Shown piece after piece: positions 9,059 to 18,360 of a stretch of DNA of 64,000 nucleotides. Positions within the stretch are counted from its first letter, which is position 1. Each line of letters opens with the position of its first letter. This DNA is from JAMQPK01 sp963761975. GTDB lineage: Bacteria > Acidobacteriota > Vicinamibacteria > Vicinamibacterales > JAMQPK01. Under the pieces are notes generated by a model. That model was given only the letters and a program-made list of their open reading frames with translations, was not told the origin of the DNA and made no database searches. Both the position numbers and the translations under genes were made by a program. The DNA is taken from contig CAVXIR010000002.1 of assembly GCA_963761975.1 (NCBI GenBank), forward strand, positions 2,232,001-2,296,000. Direction: 5' to 3'.

Positions 9059-10495
9059 TTGGAAACCCGCCGGTGGCTGAAGCGGTTGATTGTCATCCAT
9101 CGCTGGCTCGGCGTCGGGCTGTGCGTTTTCTTCTTTGTATGGTTCCTCTCTGGAATCGGCATGATGTATTGGGAGTTTCCCAGCGTCAGTGCCGCCGACC
9201 GCCTCGACCATTCCTCAGCACTGGATCCTGATTTCGTACGACTGACCCCGGCGGAGGCGTTCGCGAAATCGGGGTTATCGCAACCTGCGACGGCCGTGTA
9301 TCTCTCCGTGTTCGATGGCCGTCCGGTCTACCGCTTTCGATCGGGGCGTCAGGAGACCTTGGCGTATGCGGACAGCGGCGAAACACGAGGCGAAGTCACG
9401 AGCGAGATGATGCTGCGCATTGCGACCGCCTGGATGGGCCAGGGAGGTGCGCCCGCAACCATCGAACCCATTGACGATGTGGATCAATGGACCATTCAGC
9501 TGCGCGGGTTCAAGCCGCTTTGGAAGTATGCGTGGCCCAGCGGGGAACACGTGTACGTTTCCCAGGCCTCCGGCGAGGTCGTACAATACACGACAACTGC
9601 CGCGCGACTCGGCGCGTATGCCGGCGCGATTCCGCACTGGCTGTACTTCACTCCGCTTCGAAAACATGGGCCGCAATGGAGCAGGCTGGTCATCTGGCTG
9701 TCCGCTCTCGGAACCGCTACCGCCATGGTCGGCCTCATCGTCGGACTCTCGGTCCGCATTCCGTATCGTGGACCAAAGCGGTGGCACATCGTCTTCGGGC
9801 TGATTTTCGGGCTTGGCGCAGTCACGTGGGCCTTCAGCGGCATGCTTTCAATGGATCCATTTCCCTTGCAACCGAACGAGGGCAGGCCTGGTGCCGAGGG
9901 GCTCTCGCGCGGGCTTCGCGGAAATGTGCGGCTTGGAAGCTTTGATACAAAGTCGCCGCGGGAAGTCCTCATGCAGCTGGCAGGCATGCAGGTACGAGAG
10001 CTCGAATTGGTTGAAGTGGCGGGACGGCCTTTCTACATCGCGTCACTGAGTGGTCGCGATACGCGCATTGTTCCGCTCGACGGACCCGTAACATCTGAGT
10101 TCGAGCGACAGTTTCTCGAGGAGGCAGTGATTCAGGCGCAGGCTGAACGTCCGGCTATCGACATAATCCATCAGTACGATCGGTACTACCTCGACAGACG
10201 GCGCGAACTCCCGCTGCCCGTACTTCGCGTGCGCCTGAACGATCGTGGGGCCACGCGCTACTACATCGATCCAAAGACCGCTCGAGTGGTCGGAAGCTAT
10301 AACTCCAGAAATTGGATGACGCGCTGGGCTTACCACGGACTTCATTCGCTCAACTTCCCATGGCTGTACAACTACCGTCCCCTCTGGGACATCGTGGTTA
10401 TTACTTTCATGGTCGGTGGAGCGGCGTTGAGTGTGACATCGCTGATCCTGGCGTGGGGAGTCGTCCGACGCCGACTTGGCGTCCACGGTGATTGA
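9059..10495 (+). CDS. PepSY-associated transmembrane protein (iron-uptake type)
   Basis: A 478-residue inner-membrane protein of the PepSY_TM class, often found beside siderophore receptors and thought to help with ferric-siderophore reduction or periplasmic handling. The first helix (about residues 14-35) follows the typical HRWLGVGLC start. A pair of helices follows at about 215-262, and a last one near 435-460. Between them lie soluble PepSY-like stretches (YVSQASGEVVQYT and YYIDPKTARVVGSY). The TTG start at 9059 lies six bases after the receptor stop, and METRRWLKRL gives the usual positively charged cytoplasmic end. No better ATG is visible nearby. Operon membership with the upstream receptor is the main support for an iron role. 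Confidence 0.85.
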   Translation: METRRWLKRLIVIHRWLGVGLCVFFFVWFLSGIGMMYWEFPSVSAADRLDHSSALDPDFVRLTPAEAFAKSGLSQPATAVYLSVFDGRPVYRFRSGRQETLAYADSGETRGEVTSEMMLRIATAWMGQGGAPATIEPIDDVDQWTIQLRGFKPLWKYAWPSGEHVYVSQASGEVVQYTTTAARLGAYAGAIPHWLYFTPLRKHGPQWSRLVIWLSALGTATAMVGLIVGLSVRIPYRGPKRWHIVFGLIFGLGAVTWAFSGMLSMDPFPLQPNEGRPGAEGLSRGLRGNVRLGSFDTKSPREVLMQLAGMQVRELELVEVAGRPFYIASLSGRDTRIVPLDGPVTSEFERQFLEEAVIQAQAERPAIDIIHQYDRYYLDRRRELPLPVLRVRLNDRGATRYYIDPKTARVVGSYNSRNWMTRWAYHGLHSLNFPWLYNYRPLWDIVVITFMVGGAALSVTSLILAWGVVRRRLGVHGD

Positions 10496-10532
10496 TCATC
10501 AATCGTCGGTTTCGGTGCTAGATTTGGGTGCA

Positions 10533-11310
10533 ATGCCGCCATGTCCGAATTGCGCGGCTGAGCTGAACGGCCCGTATTGCTCACAGTGCGGTCAGGCTCG
10601 GATAGGGCCCAACGACCTCTCGGCTCGGCGCTTCTTCCATGACCTGGCCGATGAGACCGGAGGGTTGCGATTCAAGTTCAAAACGCTCAGAAGTCTGCGC
10701 GCTCTCCTGACGCCTGGGCTGCTGACCCGCGAGGTACGTCACCGGGCGCAGACAGCCCTATCTGACGCCTCTCCAGCTCTATCTTGTTGGCGCGGCCTTG
10801 TTCTTTCTGGCGGCACCCTTCGCCGGCTTCACACTGACAGCGATGATGGCCAGTGACGAATCAGGAGAACTTGCAAGCCTCGTCGTCGCTCGTGCTGCCG
10901 ACCGTGGGCTGAATCCTGCCGTGCTGGCTCAGCGGTTCGATGTGCAAGTGAAATCGGTTTACACGCTTGCGTTGGGTGCGGGCGTCATTGCAGTGGCTGG
11001 CACGCTCCAATTCCTATTTCGCAACGTTCGATTCGGTGCACACCTCGTTTTCGCGTTGCACTTCTACTGCTTTCTTTATCTCGCGACCGCCACCGCCGGA
11101 ATATTCCGGCGAGCCGGCGCGTTGGAACAGGTGGCCGCGGCGCTCGCCCTCTGCTTCATCGGCGTTTACCTGTTCTTCGCTCTTCGTCTCAATTATGCCG
11201 GCCCGACGGCCTTGACGCTGCTGAAGTGGGCCGCTGTACTTATTGTCGTCCTCGCGTTCAACTACGTCGCCGACACCACGGCGGTCCAGCTGACGCTGGC
11301 GCTCCTCTGA
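10533..11310 (+). pseudogene. DUF3667 membrane protein, single-base frameshift
   Basis: The N-terminal part carries a zinc-ribbon CPNC...CSQCG pair of cysteines (residues about 4-21), then LLTPGLLTRE. The downstream part, in another frame, continues with FFLAAPFAGFTLTAM and three to four membrane helices. Reading GAG-TAC instead of GAGG-TAC at 10731-10735 restores the DUF3667-like text Y-V-T-G-R-R-Q-P-Y-L-T-P-L-Q, so one extra G at 10733-10734 separates the halves. DUF3667 proteins are zinc-ribbon membrane proteins of unknown role. The rest of the protein shows no stops or obvious decay, which favours a sequencing error over a dead gene. The start ATG at 10533 is the first codon that brings the zinc ribbon to the N-terminus. 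Confidence 0.8.
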
Positions 11311-11492
11311 GCCGCGGTGGATGGCGTGATACGATTTCGCGATCGAAGTCGATGCTGTGCTCGGTGCCTCCGTGTTGAAGATCTGCAACCCCGGGAGCCG
11401 GAGCCAGTAAACCAGTGCGCCCACTTGTGTTTCCCGATCCGGGGATGGTAACTTCGTCTCACCTCGAAACTTCGGCAGGGAGTGGGTTGTCT

Positions 11493-14400
11493 ATGAAAAG
11501 CCGCGCTCTCATCCTGATACTCATCGCTGGCAGCCTGGCAATCGGCCGGGCGCAGACGATTTCTACCCCGGCCGCTGGAGCCGGACCAGACGCCTGGGCC
11601 AACGATCTCTCCCCAATATCAGCAACTGACTGGACGCACGATCGCGCGGCGCACCTTATTGAGCGTGCCGGATTTGGCGAAACTCCTGAGCAAATCGCGC
11701 GGCTGGCTGCGATGAAGCCGAGCGAAGTGGTCGATCGACTGGTGAACTACGAGCAGATCGACAATCGTGATCTTCGGCCGTTCGACGAATCCGGCATCTG
11801 GGATCCAGGCATGGATCCGTTTCCGCCGAGCCGAGCCGAGACTGCGCGCATCGCGTACGAACGCGGCGAGGCGCTGGGCATCAAAGTGCTCCCGCCCGGT
11901 ACCTCCCGGCGGCTCCAGCCGATCATCGACAAGTTCTTCTACTCGCTCATCGCGAACGGCATCGAGACGCAACGCCTCGGACTCTGGTGGGCGAATCGTA
12001 TGCTCAGCACGCGGCGTCCTCTCGAGGAGAAGCTCGCGCTGTTCTGGCACGGGCACTTCGCGACGGGGAATAACAAGGTGCGCGACTACCGGATGATGCT
12101 CCGGCAGAACGAGATGTTCCGCGTGCGTGCATCAGGCAACTTTCGCGATCTGCTCGTCGGGCTTCTGAAAGATCCGGCGATGCTCGTGTATTTAGACAAC
12201 GGTGAGAACGTCAAGAAGCACCCGAACGAGAACTTCGGCCGGGAGTTGCTCGAGTTGTTCACGATGGGGGTAGGCAACTACACGGAGCGCGACGTTCGCG
12301 AGTCCGCGCGCGCGTTCACGGGATGGTCCAACGACGTCCTCGTCTTCAAATTCAACGCCGATCTCCATGACGAGGGCGACAAGACGTTCCTCGGACGGAC
12401 GGGACGCTTCAACGGCGAAGAGATTATCGACATCATCCTGCAGCAGCCCGTCACCGCGGAGTTCATTGCCGCGAAGCTCTACCGGTACTTCGTCCGCGAG
12501 GACATTTCGGATCCCGTGAAGAAAGAGCTGGGTCGCTCGTTCCGGGAGAGCGGCTACCAACTGAAGCCGCTGCTGACTCGGATCTTTCTTTCAAAGGACT
12601 TTTACAGCCCACCGTCCTTTGCCACTCAGATCAAGAGCCCGGTGCATCTGGTGGTATCTACATATAAGAAGATGGGTCTTGCCGAGGTGCCGACGATTCC
12701 CGACTTTGGAAGGATGACGAGCGGCCTGGGCCAGTCGTTGTTCGATCCTCCGAACGTGGCCGGCTGGGCCGGCGGGCGCACGTGGATAACACCGGCGACG
12801 CTCCTTCAGCGCGGGAATCTGTTCCGCGACGTGTTGTTTCCAGACGTCAAGGGGTTCAGACCACCAGACCGTTCCATGTCGGCGACCGATGCGAGGGTCG
12901 GTGAGCGGTTGGCGAAAGGCATGAACATCACGGAGGCCACCAGGGAAGGCGATGCCGAGTCGAACATGATGGTCGACCGCGAAGAGGACTACAACACACG
13001 CTACGGTGGATACAAAGGCGCGGTCGACGCCTTCGCACGAACGAAATTGATCCCGCGGCAGCCCGCGCCCATTGAGCTGACCCCTATGGTGAAGGCGGCA
13101 CGCGCAGACACAGTCGACAAAGTTGTGGATCACTTCAACCAGCGCTTCCTTCGGGTCAGGCTCGCAGAGAAGGAGCGCGCGGTGCTGGTCGCCTTTCTGC
13201 GCGGCAAATTAGGGACCGATGACGTGCGACCGAGCGCGACGCTCGAGATTGCCTTGAGGGAACTTTTGTATCTAGTTCTCAGTACCCGGAATACCAACTG
13301 CAGTAGGTGCAAAATGCATGATCCATGTGGGTGCTCGCGCCGCGATTTCCTCCTCAGGGGCCTCTACGGCATCGGCATCGGCGCGACGTTGCCCTTCGTG
13401 CTGAACCGGACGTCTGCGGCGCTCGCCGCGCAGGCGCTCGAAGGCACCAGCGTCGAAAAACACCGCGAACGGATTCTGGTCGTCGTCGAGCTCTCAGGCG
13501 GCAACGATGGCTTGAACACGGTCGTTCCGTTCGGCGATGCCGCTTACTATCGCGCTCGGCCGAACCTGGCGATTGCCGAGCAGCAGGCGATCAAGATTGC
13601 CGATGGTTTCGGGTTGCACCCATCGATGGTCGGTTTCGAGCGGCTTTACAAGGACGGCGTGATGGCGGTCGTGCACGGGTGCGGGTACGAACATCCGAGC
13701 TTGTCGCACTTCTCGTCGATGGGGTTCTGGCATACAGGCGTTCCGAACGGGGGCGAGCCGCTTGGCTGGTTGGGCCGGCTGGCCGACGCCGGCTACGATC
13801 CAGCGACGCAGAACACGATCGTCAATCTCGGAAACTCGCAGTCCCTCGCCGTCCGAAGCCGCCGGCATTCGCCTCTGGTCTTTGACGATCCCGCACGTTT
13901 CCGCCGCGAAGGCACGGACGTCGAGAAACAGGCCCTGGTCGAGTTGAGCAGGGATCGTGCGACGCGCAACGCGACGCTGGAGTTTCTCGCGTCGACCGCC
14001 CAGAACGCCACCGAGAGCTCGGACTTCGTGCGTCAGGCGTCTGCGTCGTATCGCACGCCGGTGGATTATGGGATCGGCGGCGGGCTGGGCGGCAACCTGC
14101 AACGGGTTGCTGCGCTCATCGCGGCAGGCATGCGCACACGTCTGTATTACGTCACGTATGCCGGCAATTCGTTCGACACGCACGTGCAGCAGGCGGACCT
14201 CCATAGCCGGTTGCTGATGTACTCCGCGGACGGGGTCCGCGGGTTCATGGAAGACATGAAGCGCATCGGCCGCGCAGACGATGTCGCGTTGATGATCTTC
14301 ACGGAATTTGGGCGGCGCGTCGAAGAGAACGGCAGCCTCGGCACCGATCACGGTACGGCCACACCGATGTTCCTGTTCGGCCGGGGACTCAAAGGCGGCA

Positions 14401-14564
14401 TGTACGGCCAGCACCCGAGCCTCACCAACCTGGACGATGGGAATATGAAGATGACGACCGACTTCAGACGCGTGTATGCGACCGTCATCAAAGAGTGGCT
14501 CGGCTATGACGACACGCAGGCCGTGCTGAAACAGCGGTTCGACACGCTCGGCGTGTTTGCATGA
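11493..14564 (+). CDS. DUF1800-DUF1501 open frame, probably two genes joined by a 1-base deletion
   Basis: As sequenced, one frame of about 1023 residues. The N-terminal part has a signal peptide (MKSRALILILIAG...GRAQ) and DUF1800 landmarks: HLIERAGFGETPEQI, LFWHGHFATGNNKV, ELLELFTMGVGNYTERDV and FDPPNVAGWAGG. The C-terminal part is DUF1501 with its own Tat signal (SRRDFLLRG) in mid-protein. At 13281-13306, adding one C to the run at 13285-13287 gives S-T-P-E-Y-Q-L-Q-stop, a normal DUF1800 ending. DUF1501 would then start at the ATG at 13314. I therefore read this as two adjacent genes. DUF1800/DUF1501 pairs are common in acidobacteria and planctomycetes; their function is unknown. The start 11493 is chosen for the signal peptide and the upstream gcagggag. 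Confidence 0.85.
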   Translation: MKSRALILILIAGSLAIGRAQTISTPAAGAGPDAWANDLSPISATDWTHDRAAHLIERAGFGETPEQIARLAAMKPSEVVDRLVNYEQIDNRDLRPFDESGIWDPGMDPFPPSRAETARIAYERGEALGIKVLPPGTSRRLQPIIDKFFYSLIANGIETQRLGLWWANRMLSTRRPLEEKLALFWHGHFATGNNKVRDYRMMLRQNEMFRVRASGNFRDLLVGLLKDPAMLVYLDNGENVKKHPNENFGRELLELFTMGVGNYTERDVRESARAFTGWSNDVLVFKFNADLHDEGDKTFLGRTGRFNGEEIIDIILQQPVTAEFIAAKLYRYFVREDISDPVKKELGRSFRESGYQLKPLLTRIFLSKDFYSPPSFATQIKSPVHLVVSTYKKMGLAEVPTIPDFGRMTSGLGQSLFDPPNVAGWAGGRTWITPATLLQRGNLFRDVLFPDVKGFRPPDRSMSATDARVGERLAKGMNITEATREGDAESNMMVDREEDYNTRYGGYKGAVDAFARTKLIPRQPAPIELTPMVKAARADTVDKVVDHFNQRFLRVRLAEKERAVLVAFLRGKLGTDDVRPSATLEIALRELLYLVLSTRNTNCSRCKMHDPCGCSRRDFLLRGLYGIGIGATLPFVLNRTSAALAAQALEGTSVEKHRERILVVVELSGGNDGLNTVVPFGDAAYYRARPNLAIAEQQAIKIADGFGLHPSMVGFERLYKDGVMAVVHGCGYEHPSLSHFSSMGFWHTGVPNGGEPLGWLGRLADAGYDPATQNTIVNLGNSQSLAVRSRRHSPLVFDDPARFRREGTDVEKQALVELSRDRATRNATLEFLASTAQNATESSDFVRQASASYRTPVDYGIGGGLGGNLQRVAALIAAGMRTRLYYVTYAGNSFDTHVQQADLHSRLLMYSADGVRGFMEDMKRIGRADDVALMIFTEFGRRVEENGSLGTDHGTATPMFLFGRGLKGGMYGQHPSLTNLDDGNMKMTTDFRRVYATVIKEWLGYDDTQAVLKQRFDTLGVFA
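13314..14564 (+). CDS. DUF1501 protein with Tat signal (probable separate gene)
   Basis: This is the downstream half of the apparent fusion. The ATG at 13314 gives MHDPCGCSRRDFLLRG, a normal Tat signal, and about 416 residues. DUF1501 landmarks follow: ELSGGNDGLNTVVPFGDAAYY, GCGYEHPSLSHFSSMGFW, and GTDHGTATPMFLFG near the C-terminus. The family has an alkaline-phosphatase/sulfatase-like fold, and the conserved DH in TDHGTA fits a metal-binding position. Export in folded form is expected. Its partner is DUF1800, as in many genomes. It is functionally parallel to the DUF1592-DUF1552 pairs elsewhere in this window. Whether the two parts are truly fused can be decided only by re-sequencing the C-run at 13285. 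Confidence 0.7.
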   Translation: MHDPCGCSRRDFLLRGLYGIGIGATLPFVLNRTSAALAAQALEGTSVEKHRERILVVVELSGGNDGLNTVVPFGDAAYYRARPNLAIAEQQAIKIADGFGLHPSMVGFERLYKDGVMAVVHGCGYEHPSLSHFSSMGFWHTGVPNGGEPLGWLGRLADAGYDPATQNTIVNLGNSQSLAVRSRRHSPLVFDDPARFRREGTDVEKQALVELSRDRATRNATLEFLASTAQNATESSDFVRQASASYRTPVDYGIGGGLGGNLQRVAALIAAGMRTRLYYVTYAGNSFDTHVQQADLHSRLLMYSADGVRGFMEDMKRIGRADDVALMIFTEFGRRVEENGSLGTDHGTATPMFLFGRGLKGGMYGQHPSLTNLDDGNMKMTTDFRRVYATVIKEWLGYDDTQAVLKQRFDTLGVFA

Positions 14565-14599
14565 TCGTCCATCGTCCATCGTCGATCGTCCATCGTCTG
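14565..14599 (+). repeat. cgtccat short-word array
   Basis: Several imperfect tandem copies of the words atcgtcc and catcgtc follow the DUF1501 stop. The reverse complement of the same word (gatggacgat) forms the array at 42928-42960. Confidence 0.7.
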
Positions 14600-14602
14600 G
14601 AC

Positions 14603-14668
14603 GCGGGTCTTGGACTGCAAGACCCGCCCTACGTACAGGCATGTCGGGCGGGTCTTATGAGACCCGCC
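14603..14668 (+). repeat. Two tandem gcgggtct...agacccgc palindromes
   Basis: Palindromes at 14603-14627 and 14647-14668 (centres tggactgca and tatg) are separated by ctacgtacaggc. The tacgta flank is shared with the tccgg palindrome family. They form stems just upstream of the RidA gene. Confidence 0.75.
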
Positions 14669-14695
14669 TTCGAGAAGGTAAAAAGGATGCGCTGC

Positions 14696-15187
14696 ATGAA
14701 AATGAGCTTCGTTGCCTCGATCGGGTTGCTTGCCGTGTTGTTTGCTTCTGAGTCGGAGGTCTTAGCCCAAATGGTTCGACGTATCCAACCCGAGAAAGCC
14801 GCCATCGCCACCGCGGTCTGGCACGGCGACACGCTCTACGTCAGCGGCCAGGTGCCCGATGCCATAAAGCCGGCCGCCCAGGGAGTGCCGGCTGAATACG
14901 CGGCCGACACGCGCACGCAGTCGGAAAACGTATTCAACAAGATCCAGGCCATTCTGAAAGATCAGGGACTCGCCATGGGTGACGTCGTCATGATGCACGT
15001 TTACCTGGTGGGCGATCCCAAAATGGGCGGTAAGATGGACTTTCCGGGGATGATGGCCGCCTATACGCAGTTCTTCGGCAGCGCCACGCAGCCTAACAAG
15101 CCGGCTCGCAGCACGGTGCAGGTGGCCTCGCTCGTCGCGCCAGGCGCGCTCGTCGAGATCGAGGTGATTGCTGTTCGATCGAAGTAA
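14696..15187 (+). CDS. Exported RidA/YjgF-family protein
   Basis: About 163 residues. After a signal peptide (MKMSFVASIGLLAVLFASE, ending near LAQ) comes a full RidA/YjgF domain of about 130 residues: LYVSGQVPD, QSENVFNKIQAILKDQGL, DVVMMHVYLVGD, PARSTVQVASL and a C-terminal VEIEVIAV. RidA proteins deaminate reactive enamine/imine intermediates in the cytoplasm, and the arginine in PARSTV matches the substrate-binding position of the family. Export is unusual for this family and suggests a different substrate or a binding role. The start at 14696 is chosen because it places the basic n-region before the hydrophobic core and has aaaagg upstream. It lies about 130 bases after the DUF1501 stop, separated by repeats, and is followed by a large hairpin. 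Confidence 0.82.
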   Translation: MKMSFVASIGLLAVLFASESEVLAQMVRRIQPEKAAIATAVWHGDTLYVSGQVPDAIKPAAQGVPAEYAADTRTQSENVFNKIQAILKDQGLAMGDVVMMHVYLVGDPKMGGKMDFPGMMAAYTQFFGSATQPNKPARSTVQVASLVAPGALVEIEVIAVRSK

Positions 15188-15220
15188 CCTGGTTTACGAC
15201 GCGCAGCCGTCGACATCTCA

Positions 15221-15281
15221 CCACAGAGGCCACAGAGCACACAGAGAAGATGTTTCTCTGTGCTCTCTGTGATCTCTGTGG
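15221..15281. terminator. Large imperfect hairpin of cacagag words between convergent genes
   Basis: A left arm of cacagag words (15221-15247) pairs with ctctgtg words (15254-15281) around a short loop. It sits between the ends of the RidA gene and the PD40 gene, so it may stop transcription from both sides. The same words occur at 11360-11385 and 17170-17380. Confidence 0.5.
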
Positions 15282-15292
15282 TTAACCAAGTC

Positions 15293-17090
15293 CTACCGCA
15301 CCGAAGTAATGCGGGTCACAGTGGCCTGCGGCATCCACGCAGGCGTGGCATCCTCCCACTGGTTGTCGGTCAGTTGTCGCAGTCCCGTCCCATCAGGCCG
15401 GATCATAAACAGCTCGCCGTAAGGCTGCGGAATCGTTTCAGACAGCGCACGTTCGTCTTTGAATCCCATGCGGGCGCTGCTGAAGACGACCCATTGGCCG
15501 TCAGGCGACCAGATTGAGTGCGCGTCGCCCGGCGCGTCGGTCAGCTTGCGCAGTCCGGTGCCGTCGGGCCTGATGAGGTAAAGGCGGAAGTCTTCCGCCC
15601 CGTCCCGGTCGCTGGTGAAGGCGATCCAATCGCCCTTCGGGGACCATTGCGGGAAGTTGTCGTGCTGCGGTCCTGGCTGCGTGAGATTGGTGATTTGACC
15701 AGTGGCCAGCGTCAGGATGGCGAGATGATTGTCCTTCTTGTAAGCGATGCGCCGTCCGTCCGGCGACCAGCTCGGGAATCCGTTGTGCGACTCGTCAGTT
15801 GTCAGCGATCGAAATCCCGTGCCGTCGGGATTGATGAGTCCGACCTCCGCCTTGGGTCTGCCGGCTGGCCTGAAGTACAACCCCAGCGAGAATGCGATCT
15901 GCGTTCCGTCTGGCGACCATGCGGGCGAGAACGCGCTGGCCCCTTGACGATGAAACAGTTGCCGGCGATTGGTACCGTCCGCGTTGACCATTTCCAATAT
16001 GCGGTCGGGACCGTTGATGCCAAGTGCAATCCGATCGCCTGCCGGTGAAAAGACGGGGAAGTTGCCGCCACTGATTTTCGTGAGTTCGAACTCCGGATCC
16101 CGGCTGAAAGCCGGGGTCATCGCGAACTGCCCAGGCATCACCTTGTAATAGACGACCTCGCGGCCATCCGAAGACCAGAATGGATTCCGCACCTGTCCTC
16201 TAGGCCCTTCGCTCGGCTGGCTGCCGGGACGCACGACTCTCAGGTTCGCCGCGCCACCTGAATATTTGACGAGATACGCGAGCCCTCCGTCAGCGAGCGG
16301 CTGGGGCCAGAGTCGAATACCCTCTCCCGACGTCTGCTGCTTGTGGGCGCCAGACGCCACGTCCACCGAGACGATGTGCGTCGATTCGGTTGAGGCATTG
16401 CCGCGCTGCGCGTCCCAGGCGCCAAGCTCCGTTGTTTCGTAAAAGAAAATCTGTTTTCCATCGGTAGACCAGCGCGGGGTGCCGACTACGCCCCGTCCGC
16501 GTGTTAGTGGTCGTAGACCAGACCCGTCCTTTCGCACGATATACAGCCGCGTGGACTGGAGGTGCTCCCATTGCCCCGGGTACTCGGCCGGGCTGTGTAT
16601 TGCGATCGGAACTGAATGCGATCCACTGACCGTCCGGGGACCAGGACGGGCGGAAGTCGTTGCCTGTGCCGGGTGTGATGTTCCGCGCCTGTTTCGTCTT
16701 CAGATCCAGCGTCCAGATGTTCGTTCGTCCGTTTGCGCGTGAGGACACGAATGCGATTGTCTGCCCGTCGGGTGAAGGCGCGGCTTGATCGTCATACGCC
16801 GGATCACTGGTGAGCCGTTCGATGCCGGTCCCGTCTCGCCGGACACGATAGAGATCCGCTGAGCCATCACGCTCGGACGTGAAGACGACCCACTGGCCGT
16901 CGGCGGTCAGCGCTGCGGAATAGTCGAGGCCTGCTGGAAGCAGCGCGCGCTCGCTCGTGCCGTCGCCATTGGCGATGAACAGCTGCGTCTGGGCGGGCCC
17001 GATCCGGGAGAATACCAGCCGGTGCCGGTCTGCTGCCTGGATATCGGCGAACGCAACCAAGGCCACTGCGACCAGACAGATGCGCTTCAT
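15293..17090 (-). pseudogene. Periplasmic PD40 (TolB-like) beta-propeller, single frameshift
   Basis: About 598 residues once one base is removed. A signal peptide (MKRICLVAVALVAFA) is followed by a long series of PD40/WD40-like propeller blades: FTSERDGSADLYRV, PSWSPDGQWIAFSSDR, PSWSPDGRRIAYKKD, PQWSPKGDWIAFTSDRDG and SIWSPDGQWVVFSSARMG. Such proteins resemble the TolB propeller and bind proteins or substrates in the periplasm. The frame breaks at the run of C and G at 16574-16580. Dropping one base there gives Q-W-E-H-L-Q-S-T-R-L-Y-I-V-R-K-D-G, which joins the two parts seamlessly, so a sequencing indel is likely. It is convergent with the RidA gene, with a hairpin between their ends. The specific partner is unknown. 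Confidence 0.85.
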
Positions 17091-17387
17091 CGACGGCTCC
17101 TTCTGATGTGGGATCGATACGGGCGAGGATGTCAGATTCTACTCCGGGCTGTCGCCGGCAGGAAGGCCATAGCGAGACTCGACGCAGAGGCACAGAGCCA
17201 CATCTATGAAAGGCAAAAGAACTTTACACGATGGCACGACGACTCGACGGGTGAGCGAATCGTAGTGCCTCTGTGGGGTGCGTCAGTCGGCTCCGGCGAA
17301 TGCATCGACTTCGTGGGCCGCGGACGCGCCGGAAGCGCGAAGTCGATGCGGTGCTCTGTGGCTCCGTGTTGGAAATCAGCAAGGGCG
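17091..17387. other. 297-base spacer with cacagag/ctctgtg words
   Basis: No gene is evident. Scattered copies of cagaggcacagag and tgctctgtggc lie at about 17178-17200 and 17350-17372 and could pair over about 170 bases. The region also contains the upstream signals of the minus-strand PD40 gene. Confidence 0.5.
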
Positions 17388-18360
17388 TTATTTGCCCTCT
17401 CCAGCGGTCTTCTCCTGCACGCGTGCGCCGCTGAGGAGATTCACCATTCCGTAATTGCCCTCATGGCACGCGTATTCGTAGATGAGCTCGTCGGTACTTG
17501 CCATCGGAATCACGGCGGTCCACTTTTTCGTGAACGTCGCCGGGTCGTCGATCGTAAATTCGTACTTCACCGTGCCATTGTCCATGCGCGTGAATCGCTC
17601 GATCAGACGAAGCTTTTCAGTGGATCCTCTGTAGCTCCATTTGTCCGAGAAGTTGGTCGTCTCGACGACGAGCGTCGCCCCTTCCCAGCGGCCGCGCGAA
17701 TCACCGAACCATTGGCGAACGTTCTGTCCGACATGCGGGCGCCCGTCGAGCGGGATGATGCGGGCGTCGTGAATCATTTCATGGAGAATCACGACGTATC
17801 CCGGGGTCTGCAGAATCTGATAGTTGTTGTTGTAAGGGCCAGGCACCATCGGCAGTCCGCGCGTGATGCAGCGCTCCCACAGACTCCGATCCTCCCATGA
17901 GTCGTAGCCGCGCGCCGACCGGGCGGTGGCCCGGGTCTGTCCGTCCGGCGTCAACGGCGGAACACGGCCATCGGGCGGGTCGACCACGAGCGATGTCTGC
18001 CTCGTGGAGACGACTTTCGTGCCCCGATCCCACCAGAAGTCGTTGTAGGCGCGGGCGAGATCAGCATCAGTTCCCGCGCCGTCGCGCCGATCCTGATTGT
18101 TCGTTGTCAGGTTCGTTTTCTCGAGCTCGGCCGCTTCCTGTTCGGTCAGGTACTTCCTTGCCGGCCAGTGCGGCAGGCCGCTCGAAAGGCGTAATCGTAG
18201 CGATTGACCAGATTCCCTGCAGATCCGGATCGCCCCATGGCGTGCGGGGCAGCCGGCGGTCGTGCGAGTTGCCGGCCTGGCCTGCGACCGTGACGGTCGC
18301 CAGCGTGACGATGGCGGTGGCGAGAAGAACCCTATTTCGTCTTTTTTCGAAGATGGCCAT
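17388..18360 (-). pseudogene. Secreted 'PDLQG' family protein A, single frameshift
   Basis: About 323 residues when repaired. A signal peptide (MAIFEKRRNRVLLATAIV, ending near VAGQ) is followed by the family text WGDPDLQGIWSIATITPFERP, here broken after ALAGKE by an extra base at 18151-18160. It resumes as YLTEQEAAELE and continues with YNNNYQILQTPGYVVIL, MIHDARIIPLDGRPH, GDSRGRWEGATLVVETTNF and YEYACHEGNYGM. I know no assigned function; the family is abundant in acidobacteria as hypothetical proteins. Three paralogues lie nearby (18332, 19734, 22087). The start overlaps the end of the upstream paralogue by 29 bases, indicating translational coupling. Conserved His, Asp and Cys-His positions could bind metal, but that is inference. 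Confidence 0.78.

Noticed and set aside
7610..9211. 533-residue minus frame inside the TonB receptor
   Set aside because: Antisense to a clear receptor; low-complexity charged composition.
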